Source of the DNA: a virus | DNA: 29,655 nucleotides | Reading direction: 5' to 3' (one strand) | IMG/VR virus record: IMGVR_UViG_3300046006_001914 | Coordinates: 1-29,655 of that record | Shown here: positions 20,603-29,655 of the stretch, piece after piece | Layout: each line of letters opens with the position of its first letter | Position numbering within the stretch: position 1 is the first letter of the stretch | The notes under the pieces: generated by a model | What the model was told of the DNA's origin: nothing | Database searches by the model: none | The model's input: only the letters and a program-made list of their open reading frames with translations | Program-made: the position numbers and the translations under genes

Positions 20603-20884
20603 TTGGGAGAGCAAGAAAAGATAGATTTAATAACGTTTATAAGAGGAGAGTTAGCTCACGTTAACGACAATATAGAGAGCATTAAAGACTTCATAGACAT
20701 AAAATACGCAAGCAAAGATGCGTTAGCGTTAGCAGTTGAGCAACGAAATACTTTTTGCAAAATAAGAGAAGAAAAACTAGATGCAAAGTTTTTACCTGTA
20801 TATACGATGCTTTTAATTATTATTTGTTTTTTATGTGCCAAATATGGTTTTGCTTTTTTTGATGTAGTTAGAGCAATAGCTTAA
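20603..20884 (+). CDS. Coiled-coil protein with C-terminal membrane helix (93 aa)
   Basis: TTG start behind TAGGAG. Residues 1-40 amphipathic helix (LITFIRGELAHVNDNIESIK), 45-65 charged helix, and a transmembrane helix near 67-85 (VYTMLLIIICFLCAKYGF). Arrangement resembles XhlA-like haemolysin/holin partners, but position among head-tail genes leaves both a lysis and an injection role open. Confidence 0.45.
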   Translation: MGEQEKIDLITFIRGELAHVNDNIESIKDFIDIKYASKDALALAVEQRNTFCKIREEKLDAKFLPVYTMLLIIICFLCAKYGFAFFDVVRAIA

Positions 20885-20893
20885 GGAGATAGC

Positions 20894-21490
20894 ATGGTAG
20901 ATATAACAGGAGTAACTTCATCCGAGATTAAGAATCAAGCGTTATTTGAACTTGGGTTCGTAGACGAGATAGACTTCACCAGCCTAACAGATGAAACAGT
21001 TAAGAAGGTTAATCGAGTATATGACACGTGCTTAACTAGTGTGTTGAGTTCCTATCGTTGGAGATTCGCTATAAAGAGAGCTAACTTAACAACAACTCAA
21101 GATGTCGCTGATGATACGTGGAAGTATAAATATACCTATGAGATGCCAGACGATATGCTTACCTATAACGCAAGCTATACCGACAACGGATATAACAGCG
21201 TGATAAGAAACTTTGAAACAAACCAGAGCTTTCTAAACTGTGATGAGACTAAAGCGTATATAATGTATACAGCGTTGGTTGAAGAGACAGAGTTCCCACA
21301 ATACTTTATAAACTATTTTAAATATAAGCTAGCTATGGATTTATGCTTCAACCTAACAGGAGATACAAACTTGCTACAAGTATTAGCTGAACAGGTTAAA
21401 ATGAACTTTATAAGAGCTAAGAATATAGACTCTCGACAGAACCCTGCTAGGACAATAAAAGCAAGCCCATTTACCAATATAAGGGGATAA
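20894..21490 (+). CDS. Tail adaptor (tail tubular protein A-like)
   Basis: 198 residues, ATG after AAGGAG. Helical N-terminus with ITGVTSSEIKNQALFELGFV, TVKKVNRVYDTCLTSVLSSY then RWRFAIKRANL, the conserved SxYxWxFA-type motif, YTYEMPDDML, and C-terminal FINYFKYKLAMDLCFNLTG. This is the gp11-like adaptor between portal and nozzle. Confidence 0.85.
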   Translation: MVDITGVTSSEIKNQALFELGFVDEIDFTSLTDETVKKVNRVYDTCLTSVLSSYRWRFAIKRANLTTTQDVADDTWKYKYTYEMPDDMLTYNASYTDNGYNSVIRNFETNQSFLNCDETKAYIMYTALVEETEFPQYFINYFKYKLAMDLCFNLTGDTNLLQVLAEQVKMNFIRAKNIDSRQNPARTIKASPFTNIRG

Positions 21491-21491
21491 G

Positions 21492-24400
21492 ATGGCACGT
21501 AGCAAACAGAAGAAAATAAAGTTCTCCAAAGGTCAAGTATCCGAGAGACTGCTTGAACGAACAGACCTAGAGGTGCTGGAGAGTTCTGCCAGCGAGATAA
21601 CTAATTTTATCAGCACTCCATACGGAAGCTTACAGACAAGACAGGGTACAGAAGACATGGAAGTAGCTTTTGTGAGTACAACAGATTTTACAGTAGTTGA
21701 TTCAATGCTCGTAGATGCAACAGCGATACCTAGTGGTGGATATGGAGAAACAACAGCGTTGGGTGCTATCTCTGATGATACGAATATATTAAGCATAGAC
21801 TATGGTTCAGCTAAAGATATAACAACAGTAGATTTTAAATGCTATTTTAATGGAGTCGGAGACTATACAGGTTTTAGCGCAACTCCAGTTATAAATAGCA
21901 ACGTAATAACAGACGTAACTGTAGTTGGTACGGCTTTGAAAAACTATAGTTCTTTAGATTGCGTTGCAATAGACCCTGCTCCATTACATGGATATGGTGC
22001 AACGTTTAATGTAGTGTTAAACGATAGTGGAACAGTAACAGATGTAAACGTTGTAACTGGTGGGATTATGTATTCCAACTTAACTTACTTATCGTTCTTT
22101 GGTAATGCTAACTCTTGGACTACTACAACTGTTTCAGTCCAAAAATCAGATAATGGTAGTACGTGGACAACAGTAGATACATTTGATATAACAAACAGTG
22201 ATACAACTCTTAAAACAGTAACAATAAACGATAATATAAGATATGTAAGGTTTATAACAGATGCCTGTAAGGGAAAGCTATATATCGGTGCGCTATCTAG
22301 TTTCGCAAGCTCCACAAATAATGTAAGAGTAGTTCCGTTTATATTTAATGAAGACGAGAAATATATAATAATAATGTCAGATGGTTCATTAACAATATTC
22401 GATGGAACAAACGACAGCACGATAACAGCAACAGGTCTTTTGGATGCGTATATACCAACAGTATGTGTAACGCAAAAAGAAGACATAATGATATTCACTC
22501 ATGGAAGCATGAAGCCAAAACAGCTAGTAAGAACTAAGCCGTTAGGCGTTGTAACGTGGACATTTGGCGATTTTACGTTAGAGAACATACCAAAGTATGC
22601 GTATGCAGGAGAAACCAACTCTAGTCCAATAGCGACAAACGTAACTCCAAGTGCAACCGATGGTCTTGTTACTTTAACGCTAGGAACTGCAAGAACAATA
22701 GCTCTCGGTGATTGTATTGATGGTGGTGGTGGTAGAGTTAAAATAACTCAAGTAGTCTCCACTACTGTATATAAAGGCATAACAATAATACCATTTTATA
22801 CAACTGCTGTTTTCACTAACTGGATACACGTAACAGGATACGAAGATGTATGGAGCGCCACTAGAGGTTATCCTACAACTTGCCTGTTCTACCAGCAGAG
22901 ACTATGGTTTGGTGGCTCTTTGAATAGACCGAACACATTTTGGTTTTCTAGAGTAGATGACTATAACAACTTCTTAAACGTTGGAAACTACGATAATGAC
23001 GCAGGAGAGGTTACTATAGACGCTAACCAATCAGCAGAGATATTAGCTATGTATCCAAACAGAGGGATACAGGTGTTTTGCGCAGGGAGTGAGTGGGTTA
23101 TTTCGGAAGGAAACATAACTCCTAATGGAGTGAGCATAGCAAAGAATACACCAAACGGAATAAAGCAAGGAATAGCGCCAGTAGACATAGGTGGCGTAAC
23201 GTTGTTTATAGAGAAGTCTGGACAGAGCTTGCTTAGTTTTGTTTATAACGATGGACAAGCTTCATATGTTACAAGCCAAATATCAATGCTTACAGACTTA
23301 ATAGTTGACCCTATAGACTTAGACGTTTTGTATCATTCAATCAAAAACAGAGCTAATTACTTATATATCGTGTTAGCAGATGGAACAATGATAGTCGCAT
23401 GTATATTATTAGACCAGCAGATTCAGAGCTTTGTTAAGTTTGAAACAGATGGAAAGATAAAAGACGTATGCGTGTTAGGCGATGAAGTTTATTTGTTAGT
23501 AGACAGAGATGTGTTAACTCTTGAGAAGTTTGTTGATTTACAAACAGACTTTACTAAGACATATTTAGTAGAATCTGATGCAACCATAGTAGTTGGAAAC
23601 GAATACGAAGGAAGAACTGTTCGTGTCTATAATGATTCAGATGAGTATGGAACATTCACAGTAACAGGTGGTGAGATAGAGTTTGATAGAACAGAGATAA
23701 CGTCTACACGAAACATGTTATACGGATTAAATGGCTTGTGTTGGACAGATACCGAGACAGAGACAGCTAACGATATGATTACAAAGCTAGACGCAATAAT
23801 GGGAGCTGGTGCAGTAACGGAAATCCTTAAGTGGAACGGAAGCACGTTTCTATCGTCAACAACTGATTCTTTCAATATAGTGAGAGGTGATGGTTATTTC
23901 ATAAACAGCACTGTTAACGCTCCATTTAGCTTTAAATCAATTGGTGTTCCAGTGGAGAAGTTTGAGCTTAAGACAGGAGATAACTATATAGGGCTACAAT
24001 TCGGAGAAGAATATACGACAGCAAAAAGCATCTTGGATGATATAAACGCTAACGGAGTGATAGCAACAAGCGTTGCTGTTTACGACAATTATTATTATAA
24101 CGGATGGCTTAGTTATAGTGGCTCTGGAACAGGAACAAACTTTAATGTAGGAACAGTATATAGAACGTATACTTTGAAAATAATAATGACTTCAGACTAT
24201 GACTGGTATCCAAAGTCATCTCAAGTCTGGGGCGATGTTAACGTAGGGCTAGATTTTGATTACTCTGTAATAAGCAATAAGATAGCCATAAACACACAGA
24301 CGGAGAACATAGAGAAGCGTATATCTAAAGCAACAGTGGTAACAAGCAACACTGACAAGTTAACATTCTGTGGACAGACACAAGAGCGCACAGGTGATTT

Positions 24401-24518
24401 ATACGACTTTTATGGCGTAACATCACCATCCAGAGACCCACGATTTACGATAACTGGCACATTTAACCCTGTTGAAATCTTGAGTGTTTTGTTAAACTTA
24501 AACTATGGAGATAAATAA
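21492..24518 (+). CDS. Tail nozzle (tail tubular protein B-like) with inserted domains
   Basis: 1008 residues, larger than T7 gp12 (794). Starts with KIKFSKGQVSERLLERTDLE and YGSLQTRQGT, the usual nozzle N-terminus. Core elements include RLWFGGSLNRPNTFWFSRVD (470-489), EVTIDANQSAEILAMYPNRG and VTLFIEKSGQSLLSF. Two apparent insertions: residues about 115-270 hold a discoidin-like beta sandwich (SVQKSDNGSTWTTVDTFDI, IRYVRFITD) itself interrupted by GYGATFNVVLNDSG TVTDV-type repeats; residues about 741-900 carry two tandem repeats (ILKWNG...GDGYFINS and VAVYDN...GWLSYSG). These may bind surface sugars. Confidence 0.82.
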   Translation: MARSKQKKIKFSKGQVSERLLERTDLEVLESSASEITNFISTPYGSLQTRQGTEDMEVAFVSTTDFTVVDSMLVDATAIPSGGYGETTALGAISDDTNILSIDYGSAKDITTVDFKCYFNGVGDYTGFSATPVINSNVITDVTVVGTALKNYSSLDCVAIDPAPLHGYGATFNVVLNDSGTVTDVNVVTGGIMYSNLTYLSFFGNANSWTTTTVSVQKSDNGSTWTTVDTFDITNSDTTLKTVTINDNIRYVRFITDACKGKLYIGALSSFASSTNNVRVVPFIFNEDEKYIIIMSDGSLTIFDGTNDSTITATGLLDAYIPTVCVTQKEDIMIFTHGSMKPKQLVRTKPLGVVTWTFGDFTLENIPKYAYAGETNSSPIATNVTPSATDGLVTLTLGTARTIALGDCIDGGGGRVKITQVVSTTVYKGITIIPFYTTAVFTNWIHVTGYEDVWSATRGYPTTCLFYQQRLWFGGSLNRPNTFWFSRVDDYNNFLNVGNYDNDAGEVTIDANQSAEILAMYPNRGIQVFCAGSEWVISEGNITPNGVSIAKNTPNGIKQGIAPVDIGGVTLFIEKSGQSLLSFVYNDGQASYVTSQISMLTDLIVDPIDLDVLYHSIKNRANYLYIVLADGTMIVACILLDQQIQSFVKFETDGKIKDVCVLGDEVYLLVDRDVLTLEKFVDLQTDFTKTYLVESDATIVVGNEYEGRTVRVYNDSDEYGTFTVTGGEIEFDRTEITSTRNMLYGLNGLCWTDTETETANDMITKLDAIMGAGAVTEILKWNGSTFLSSTTDSFNIVRGDGYFINSTVNAPFSFKSIGVPVEKFELKTGDNYIGLQFGEEYTTAKSILDDINANGVIATSVAVYDNYYYNGWLSYSGSGTGTNFNVGTVYRTYTLKIIMTSDYDWYPKSSQVWGDVNVGLDFDYSVISNKIAINTQTENIEKRISKATVVTSNTDKLTFCGQTQERTGDLYDFYGVTSPSRDPRFTITGTFNPVEILSVLLNLNYGDK

Positions 24519-24946
24519 TGGACTTTACTAAACTATGGACACCATCTAATTTCACTAACGCAATAGACTTCTTCACTCCAGATATAAACTATAATATGCT
24601 TAAGGATATTTCGTCATACCAAGAGCTTGAAGCGCAGTCGCTAGAGCTAAAGGTAGAAGAAGAGGTTAATCTTCTAAGAGAGAACTTTATACAAAGTGTT
24701 GGCACATACCAAACAAACACAGCTAAACGTGGGTTTAAGGTAGGAGAAGGAAGCTCTGCGCAGAACGTTGAGATGAGCGCACAGAATTTAGGCAAAGACA
24801 TCCAGAAGGCAAAGACCTCTGTAGACCTAAAAGCTGAACAGTTAAGAAGAAGCTCTAGGAAATATAACGATTCAGCTAACTCATACAACGTATTAGATTC
24901 CTTGTATAAGTTCAAAAAGATGACTGGTAAGAAGGAGAATGAATAA
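24518..24946 (+). CDS. Internal virion protein, gp14-like
   Basis: 142 residues. Stop/start overlap (TAATG) with the nozzle gene. Helical with EELEAQSLELKVEEEVN-like heptads, an AKRGFKVGEGSSAQNVEMSA motif and a Ser/Asn-rich end. Such short Gln/Ala-rich helical proteins with an R-G-hydrophobic-x-x-G-x-G/S-S turn follow the nozzle gene in T7-like gene orders and form part of the DNA ejection apparatus. Call by position and general layout. Confidence 0.6.
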   Translation: MDFTKLWTPSNFTNAIDFFTPDINYNMLKDISSYQELEAQSLELKVEEEVNLLRENFIQSVGTYQTNTAKRGFKVGEGSSAQNVEMSAQNLGKDIQKAKTSVDLKAEQLRRSSRKYNDSANSYNVLDSLYKFKKMTGKKENE

Positions 24947-26400
24947 TGAGTGGACTAATCTATAAAGAACAGCAGACATCTAATCTGCAACCATCAGCTC
25001 CAGACTTTAAAGCAGAAGGAGCAGTGGCACAGAAACAGCAGGATATTAAGACTCTAGTGGAGAAACAGGAAGAGTTCCAGTTAAAGGAAGCACAGGCTGA
25101 CCTAGAGTACGAACAAAACCTAACCAAAGCAACTGCTGGTCAGATAATGAAAAACGTATATACATTGTATCCTAACGACCCTGTTAAGTATAAAACAGAG
25201 GTTGAGAAGCAACTAAAACCTATCTACGCACAACTACCAGACTCTAAAGAGAAGTTTAGGATAATGGCAGAGGTGCAGATAGCTGGAACAGGATACGAAG
25301 CAAACATACAAAAAAATGCTGTAGACCTAAAGAGCAAACAAAGAAACAACTCTTACAGGAACAACGTATTAAACATGGTTGATTCAGCACAAAAAGGGCT
25401 AACTACTTTCTTTAATGTTACTAATAACAACCTAAGCCCAGAGGAAAAAGTAAAGCAAGAGAAGGCGTTTGTAGATGCTCAGTACCAGCTAAAGAAAGCA
25501 TATGATTCAAGGTATGCAGTAGATGACAATAAGAACCCTATATTCGACAGAAGCGAGATAAAGGTCATAGAGGATGCTTACGAGAACAGAGGCAAGTATA
25601 TGGTTCTAGGGTACGCAAGCGAGAACATATATGATAATAGACAGGGCGTGGTTGATAACTATAACTATATGAGAGAAAACAAAGCAGAGATAATCAAAAA
25701 ATATGATATGGATACTGAAGAGTATAATAAAACGTTGGATGAGATGGAAAAAATTATTGATGGAGAAAGCTCTGTTGACAAGGTGAAGACAGAAGTAATG
25801 ATTACAAGCTTAGTTGATAGCTTTAACATAAAGGATGGAGAGGCTGAAAAAAAAGTAAAGAAAGAAGACTTGTTTAATGCTATCGTTAAACTAGATGAAG
25901 CATACGAGGATAGACTTGTAGATGGAGCTTATTATAAATCAAACAGCGCAAAACTAAAGGGAGCTTACTATAACAAAGAAGAAAAGATGTTTAAGAAGCA
26001 AGGAGTTTGGCAGGATACAACAGCAGGAGTAAATGCTCTCAAATATGTTGATACAATGACGCAACCAAAGGGAGATAGTATAACAAGCAAAGCGCTTAAA
26101 TTTGACCTAACAAGGATAGTTTTGGATGCGTACTCTAAGGCAGGAGTAGACCCTAAAAGCACTAATCCTGTAACAATACAGAAATCAAACGAGATATTGC
26201 TTGCTTTAAGACCTAAACTAATGAAACTTGTGTATCCAGATGCAGATAGCGAAGAGCTAAAGACTGACAAAGGGCAAAAAAATGTTATAATAAAAGAGGT
26301 AGAAAAAGCGTCTAAGGGCAAGGCTAAAGCAATATTAGGTAATGAACTTGATAATTTAGATTGGTCTAATACGACTAATCAGAATATAGGGGTTAGATGA
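24946..26400 (+). CDS. Internal virion protein, gp15-like
   Basis: 484 residues, one-base overlap at the start. Long helical protein, Lys/Glu/Gln-rich: AQKQQDIKTLVEKQEEFQLK, LYPNDPVKYKTEVEKQLKPI, then repeated helical segments to KAKAILGNELDNLDW. Matches the size range and order of ejection proteins in podoviruses. Overlaps the next start by ATGA. Confidence 0.6.
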   Translation: MSGLIYKEQQTSNLQPSAPDFKAEGAVAQKQQDIKTLVEKQEEFQLKEAQADLEYEQNLTKATAGQIMKNVYTLYPNDPVKYKTEVEKQLKPIYAQLPDSKEKFRIMAEVQIAGTGYEANIQKNAVDLKSKQRNNSYRNNVLNMVDSAQKGLTTFFNVTNNNLSPEEKVKQEKAFVDAQYQLKKAYDSRYAVDDNKNPIFDRSEIKVIEDAYENRGKYMVLGYASENIYDNRQGVVDNYNYMRENKAEIIKKYDMDTEEYNKTLDEMEKIIDGESSVDKVKTEVMITSLVDSFNIKDGEAEKKVKKEDLFNAIVKLDEAYEDRLVDGAYYKSNSAKLKGAYYNKEEKMFKKQGVWQDTTAGVNALKYVDTMTQPKGDSITSKALKFDLTRIVLDAYSKAGVDPKSTNPVTIQKSNEILLALRPKLMKLVYPDADSEELKTDKGQKNVIIKEVEKASKGKAKAILGNELDNLDWSNTTNQNIGVR

Positions 26401-29400
26401 CCAGACCAACAGTAGACTACATAAGAGAAAACTATCCTCAGTTTGACTACATGAGCAACAACGAGCTAATAACATATGCTCATCAGAAATATGCGCCAAC
26501 AGAAGACTATAAGAAGTTCTCTGAGAGCATGGGATACAGCCAAAACATGGTTGCTAGGGGAATGAAAACATTCGTAAATATGGTTGAAAAAACCATACCA
26601 AGTACAGTTGCAGGCGTAGGAAGCTATTACAAATATCAAGGTCTTAAATCTACAAACCCAGAAAAAGATATGTCTTATAATTTCGGCAAAGGGCTAATAG
26701 ATTGGGCAAAAAACTACAAAGAAAAGGGTTCTGCGTTATTTAGACCTTCTACGTTAATGATGTCTCCGATGGATAAAGCGCTTAGTGATGGTGGAGTAAT
26801 TAAGCCAATGATTGGAGTTCCAAGTGAAACAGAAAAGAAGACAGGAGCAGGGAAAACAGGAAGCACGTTTGGCTCAGTAGCATCGTTTATGTCATTAGCT
26901 CCAGCAGGAGTTGTTGGGCAAATGGGGATGCTTTCTGGTCAGTATTTTTTAGATATATCAGAAGAGAAACCAGAGTGGAGTGAAACCAAGAAGGCAGAGT
27001 ATGCGTTTAAGCAGGGAGCGTTAGCTACTGTTATGGAAAAAGCAGGAGTAAGTTATATCACTGACCCATTCACAAAGCTAGGCAAGGTGCTTGTGTCTAG
27101 CGCTATAAAGAAAACAGCTCTATATGGTACGTTCAGAAGCGCATTGGGTGGTTTCATAAAAGGATACGCTGAAGGAACTTTAGTAGAAGGACTTCAAGAA
27201 GGAACACAGCAAATAGGGCAGAATGTTATTGATATAGGATATGGGCTAGATAGAAAGATAATAGATGGCGTAGGTGAGGTAATGTTCTATGGTGGACTTG
27301 CTGGTGGAGTTATTAGAGGAACAGGGCAGAGTCTTTTAAGTGTATCTGATGCTAGAAAGCTTAAAGCTCAAGGCATGAGCGATGCAGATATAGACAACAT
27401 GAGCGACAATATGGCTAGTATAGTAAATAAGATTATAAAAGATAATCCAGAGCAATATAAAGAAGCTCAAGACATACTAAAAGCTGGTATGGCAGATAAG
27501 AGCCACGAAGAGCTAATTACTGCGTTACAAGAAAAAGGAAGCACTTACGAGGAAGCTAAAGCGTTGGTGCAGTCAATGAATCCTCTTGATGTACAAACAG
27601 TAAACGAAGAGTATCAAGTTAAGGAAACAAAGAAGACGTTAAAGGAATATGAGACTGAGAAGGTGAGGCTTATCAACGAAGCAGTAGCAAGTGGTTATAC
27701 GCAAGAACAGGCAGAGCAAAGTGTAGCTGTGTTCGATAAGGCTATAGAAGGATATGCTAAATCGTTTGGAAAGACTAAGGCAGAGACGGCAAAAATGGTT
27801 GTCATACAGAAGGGCGTTAAGCCTCAAAAGGTAGAGTTGAACCAAGAAGACCCATTAATCTCTGAAGCAAGGAAGTATAAGAGTGCTGAGGAGTTTGCCA
27901 GAAAAGAAGGTGGCATAATGGTAAGCTCTGGGATGGACACTAATGAAATAATTAGAGTTTTCCCTACAGATTTAATTAAAGATAAAGGCATTACTACAAA
28001 AGAGTTAATGTTTCAGTTGTCTGAGAGGTCAAAGAAAACAGAATCAGATAACGTAAGTGCTTCGGCTGTAAGTAAAAAAGCTATGGGATATTATAAGCAT
28101 TTAGCTGATATTGGATATTTTAGCGAATTTGTAGCTACTGGCAATAAGTTTACAGCTAAACTAACAGAAAAAGCCAAAGAAATAACAAGCTCACCATTAG
28201 CAGAGATATGGAATAAAGCACAAGAGAGTAAACCATTATATCAAGAAGGATACGAAAAGAACCTAGCCGTACTACATAACTTAAGTGAAGCTAAGTTAGC
28301 GTTCACTGATAGGCAAGGTGGTCTTGCTGTTCCAAGTATAGCAATAGGAACTAAAGACAATCCATTAACTGGATTTGGTGAGATTTCATTGATAGCAAGA
28401 CCTTCTATGATAGCTCCATCAGCAACAGCTAAAACATTTAATACAGACATTTATAGTCCAAGATACCCAAGCACAAGATACGACATAGAGTACAAGAAAG
28501 AGCAAGAACTTATTAATAGAATGAAAGAGCTTGGAATACCAAAAGACGATGCGTATTTTAATATAGACAGAGGGATGCAGAGTCTTTCTTCTAGTATTGC
28601 TATGCAGTATTTATACTTAAAAGAGACAGGAAAATTAAAAGAAGTTGTATATAAGAAATCATATAACCCACCAGCAGAAGAAGTTTTGGCAAAACTAGAC
28701 TTTATGAAGAAATATCAATACTTCTACAATTTAGCTGAATCAGAAGAAGGGAAAGCTGATTATAAGAAATTTATCGAGTTAATGAAAGAAAATCTAAGGA
28801 TAAAAGGAACAAAAAAGAAGGATGTTCCTAAGGAGTTTAACGATGGATTTGTAAGAAACACTTGGGAATACTGGAGAGATGCTGTTAATTATAGGGAAAA
28901 AAAGGTTGTTGATGTAAGGGGTACTGTTGGAGCTAATGATTTTAACTATACGGAAGAGTATGATAATTTTATAGAGGATGAATACGCAAAGTTAAACGTA
29001 AAAGAGAAAATATATGCAGGAGAGAATCCAAGAACAGGTGAACGTAAATATAAAGATAACACGCTTGAAAACGCAGTCATAGAGCTAAAGAAAGAGCTAC
29101 AAGATGGAGAAGGGTTTTCTTATGGGATAAAGAACGTAAGGGCAGTTGTTGCAAAACAATATCGCTCACTAGCAGAAATACAAAAAGATAGAAACAAGAT
29201 AGTCTCTGAAGAAGAAATGAAGGAAGTTGTTAAGGAAACTGATGAGTTATGGGGAGAAATACTTGATGAAGCCGACAAGAAATATACAAAAACTTCAGAC
29301 CATAGCACAACAGAAACATTCGTTTATGTGCTAAAAGATGCTATAAAGAATAACGATAACATTAAGTCTGAGCTAGACAAATACCATTTCGTAGGGATGG

Positions 29401-29655
29401 ATATGGATAAGATAAATCTTTTGCTGGTTACTTTAAAAGATATGCCAACAGAATACTTTGAATCTAAGGTAAGAAGAGCAGTAAGTCTTGATGAGTTCGT
29501 AGGCGCAGTAATACCTTATAAATCATCTCAGAAGACTAAGGACATTTTAGAGAAGAACGGAATTAAGTACAGAGAAATGAAGCAAGGTGAAGATAGAAAG
29601 CAAGTTATCTCTGAGTATTTGGATGAACTAAATCAGAAAGACGATATATTATTTT
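26397..29655 (+). CDS. Large polyvalent/ejection protein (3' truncated by window end)
   Basis: Starts at ATG 26397 and stays open to the window end, giving at least 1086 residues. Gly/Ala-rich hydrophobic section near residues 155-310 (SVASFMSLAPAGVVGQMGML, GGFIKGYAEGTLVEGLQEGT), typical of tape or ejection proteins. At about residues 623-690 the sequence reads VLHNLSEAKLAF, GGLAVPSIAIG, GFGEISLIARPSMI and YSPRYPSTRYD, the recurring motif of large polyvalent proteins in phages and mobile elements. It probably combines gp16-like injection function with enzyme domains delivered into the cell. Remaining C-terminus not visible. Confidence 0.7.
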   Translation, partial: MTRPTVDYIRENYPQFDYMSNNELITYAHQKYAPTEDYKKFSESMGYSQNMVARGMKTFVNMVEKTIPSTVAGVGSYYKYQGLKSTNPEKDMSYNFGKGLIDWAKNYKEKGSALFRPSTLMMSPMDKALSDGGVIKPMIGVPSETEKKTGAGKTGSTFGSVASFMSLAPAGVVGQMGMLSGQYFLDISEEKPEWSETKKAEYAFKQGALATVMEKAGVSYITDPFTKLGKVLVSSAIKKTALYGTFRSALGGFIKGYAEGTLVEGLQEGTQQIGQNVIDIGYGLDRKIIDGVGEVMFYGGLAGGVIRGTGQSLLSVSDARKLKAQGMSDADIDNMSDNMASIVNKIIKDNPEQYKEAQDILKAGMADKSHEELITALQEKGSTYEEAKALVQSMNPLDVQTVNEEYQVKETKKTLKEYETEKVRLINEAVASGYTQEQAEQSVAVFDKAIEGYAKSFGKTKAETAKMVVIQKGVKPQKVELNQEDPLISEARKYKSAEEFARKEGGIMVSSGMDTNEIIRVFPTDLIKDKGITTKELMFQLSERSKKTESDNVSASAVSKKAMGYYKHLADIGYFSEFVATGNKFTAKLTEKAKEITSSPLAEIWNKAQESKPLYQEGYEKNLAVLHNLSEAKLAFTDRQGGLAVPSIAIGTKDNPLTGFGEISLIARPSMIAPSATAKTFNTDIYSPRYPSTRYDIEYKKEQELINRMKELGIPKDDAYFNIDRGMQSLSSSIAMQYLYLKETGKLKEVVYKKSYNPPAEEVLAKLDFMKKYQYFYNLAESEEGKADYKKFIELMKENLRIKGTKKKDVPKEFNDGFVRNTWEYWRDAVNYREKKVVDVRGTVGANDFNYTEEYDNFIEDEYAKLNVKEKIYAGENPRTGERKYKDNTLENAVIELKKELQDGEGFSYGIKNVRAVVAKQYRSLAEIQKDRNKIVSEEEMKEVVKETDELWGEILDEADKKYTKTSDHSTTETFVYVLKDAIKNNDNIKSELDKYHFVGMDMDKINLLLVTLKDMPTEYFESKVRRAVSLDEFVGAVIPYKSSQKTKDILEKNGIKYREMKQGEDRKQVISEYLDELNQKDDILF

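Noticed and set aside
1-29655. Integrase, attachment site or lysogeny module
   Set aside because: No recombinase or repeat pair suited to integration was found; the XRE protein alone is not enough to call the phage temperate.

Overview
This window looks like part of a lytic-type, short-tailed (podovirus) phage genome, read entirely on the + strand. It is AT-rich, very densely packed (many ATGA, TAATG and TGATG stop/start overlaps) and has strong Shine-Dalgarno sites. The head and tail genes follow the order terminase small subunit, terminase large subunit, portal of the T7-like head-tail connector family, Bbp19-like protein, scaffold, major capsid, tail adaptor, tail nozzle and internal virion proteins. 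No gene for a phage RNA polymerase, DNA polymerase, primase, helicase or integrase is visible. Transcription therefore probably relies on host sigma70 polymerase, and the promoters seen share an extended -10 of the form TG(G/A)TA(T/C/A)AAT. The host cannot be named from sequence alone. The low GC, extended -10 promoters and possible spanin-like gene fit a low-GC Gram-negative such as a Campylobacterota member, but that is inference.

Layout. 1-524: C-terminal part of a fibre- or appendage-like virion protein. 539-1611: lysis cassette (M15 peptidase endolysin, small proteins, a two-helix holin candidate, a secreted spanin-like protein). 1612-2019: the only long non-coding stretch, with two promoters, a hairpin with a C-rich loop, and about 290 nt of apparently structured RNA leading into a PD-(D/E)XK-type nuclease gene (2020-2382). 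2420-4240: small early genes behind a promoter overlapped by an inverted repeat, ending with an XRE-type DNA-binding protein. 4245-8562: recombination and DNA-handling operon (ERF annealing protein, DUF1351-like protein, SSB, NinB-like protein, HNH nuclease, RusA resolvase), with tiny membrane proteins and a secreted protein mixed in. 8566-11337: accessory genes (zinc-binding protein, ASCH, MT-A70 methyltransferase, MazG-like protein). 11380-29655: packaging, head and tail genes, cut off inside a large polyvalent or ejection protein of more than 1086 residues.

How the genes work together. A promoter inside the 3' end of the XRE gene (4144-4172) can drive the recombination operon. Further promoters precede the packaging block (11342), the portal block (14140) and the capsid gene (17551). 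The capsid gene has a folded leader, and a strong hairpin follows the first small protein after the capsid. The least explained part is the 1612-2382 segment, where a structured RNA is joined to a small nuclease, with near-identical 18-20 bp direct repeats at 1582 and 1882.
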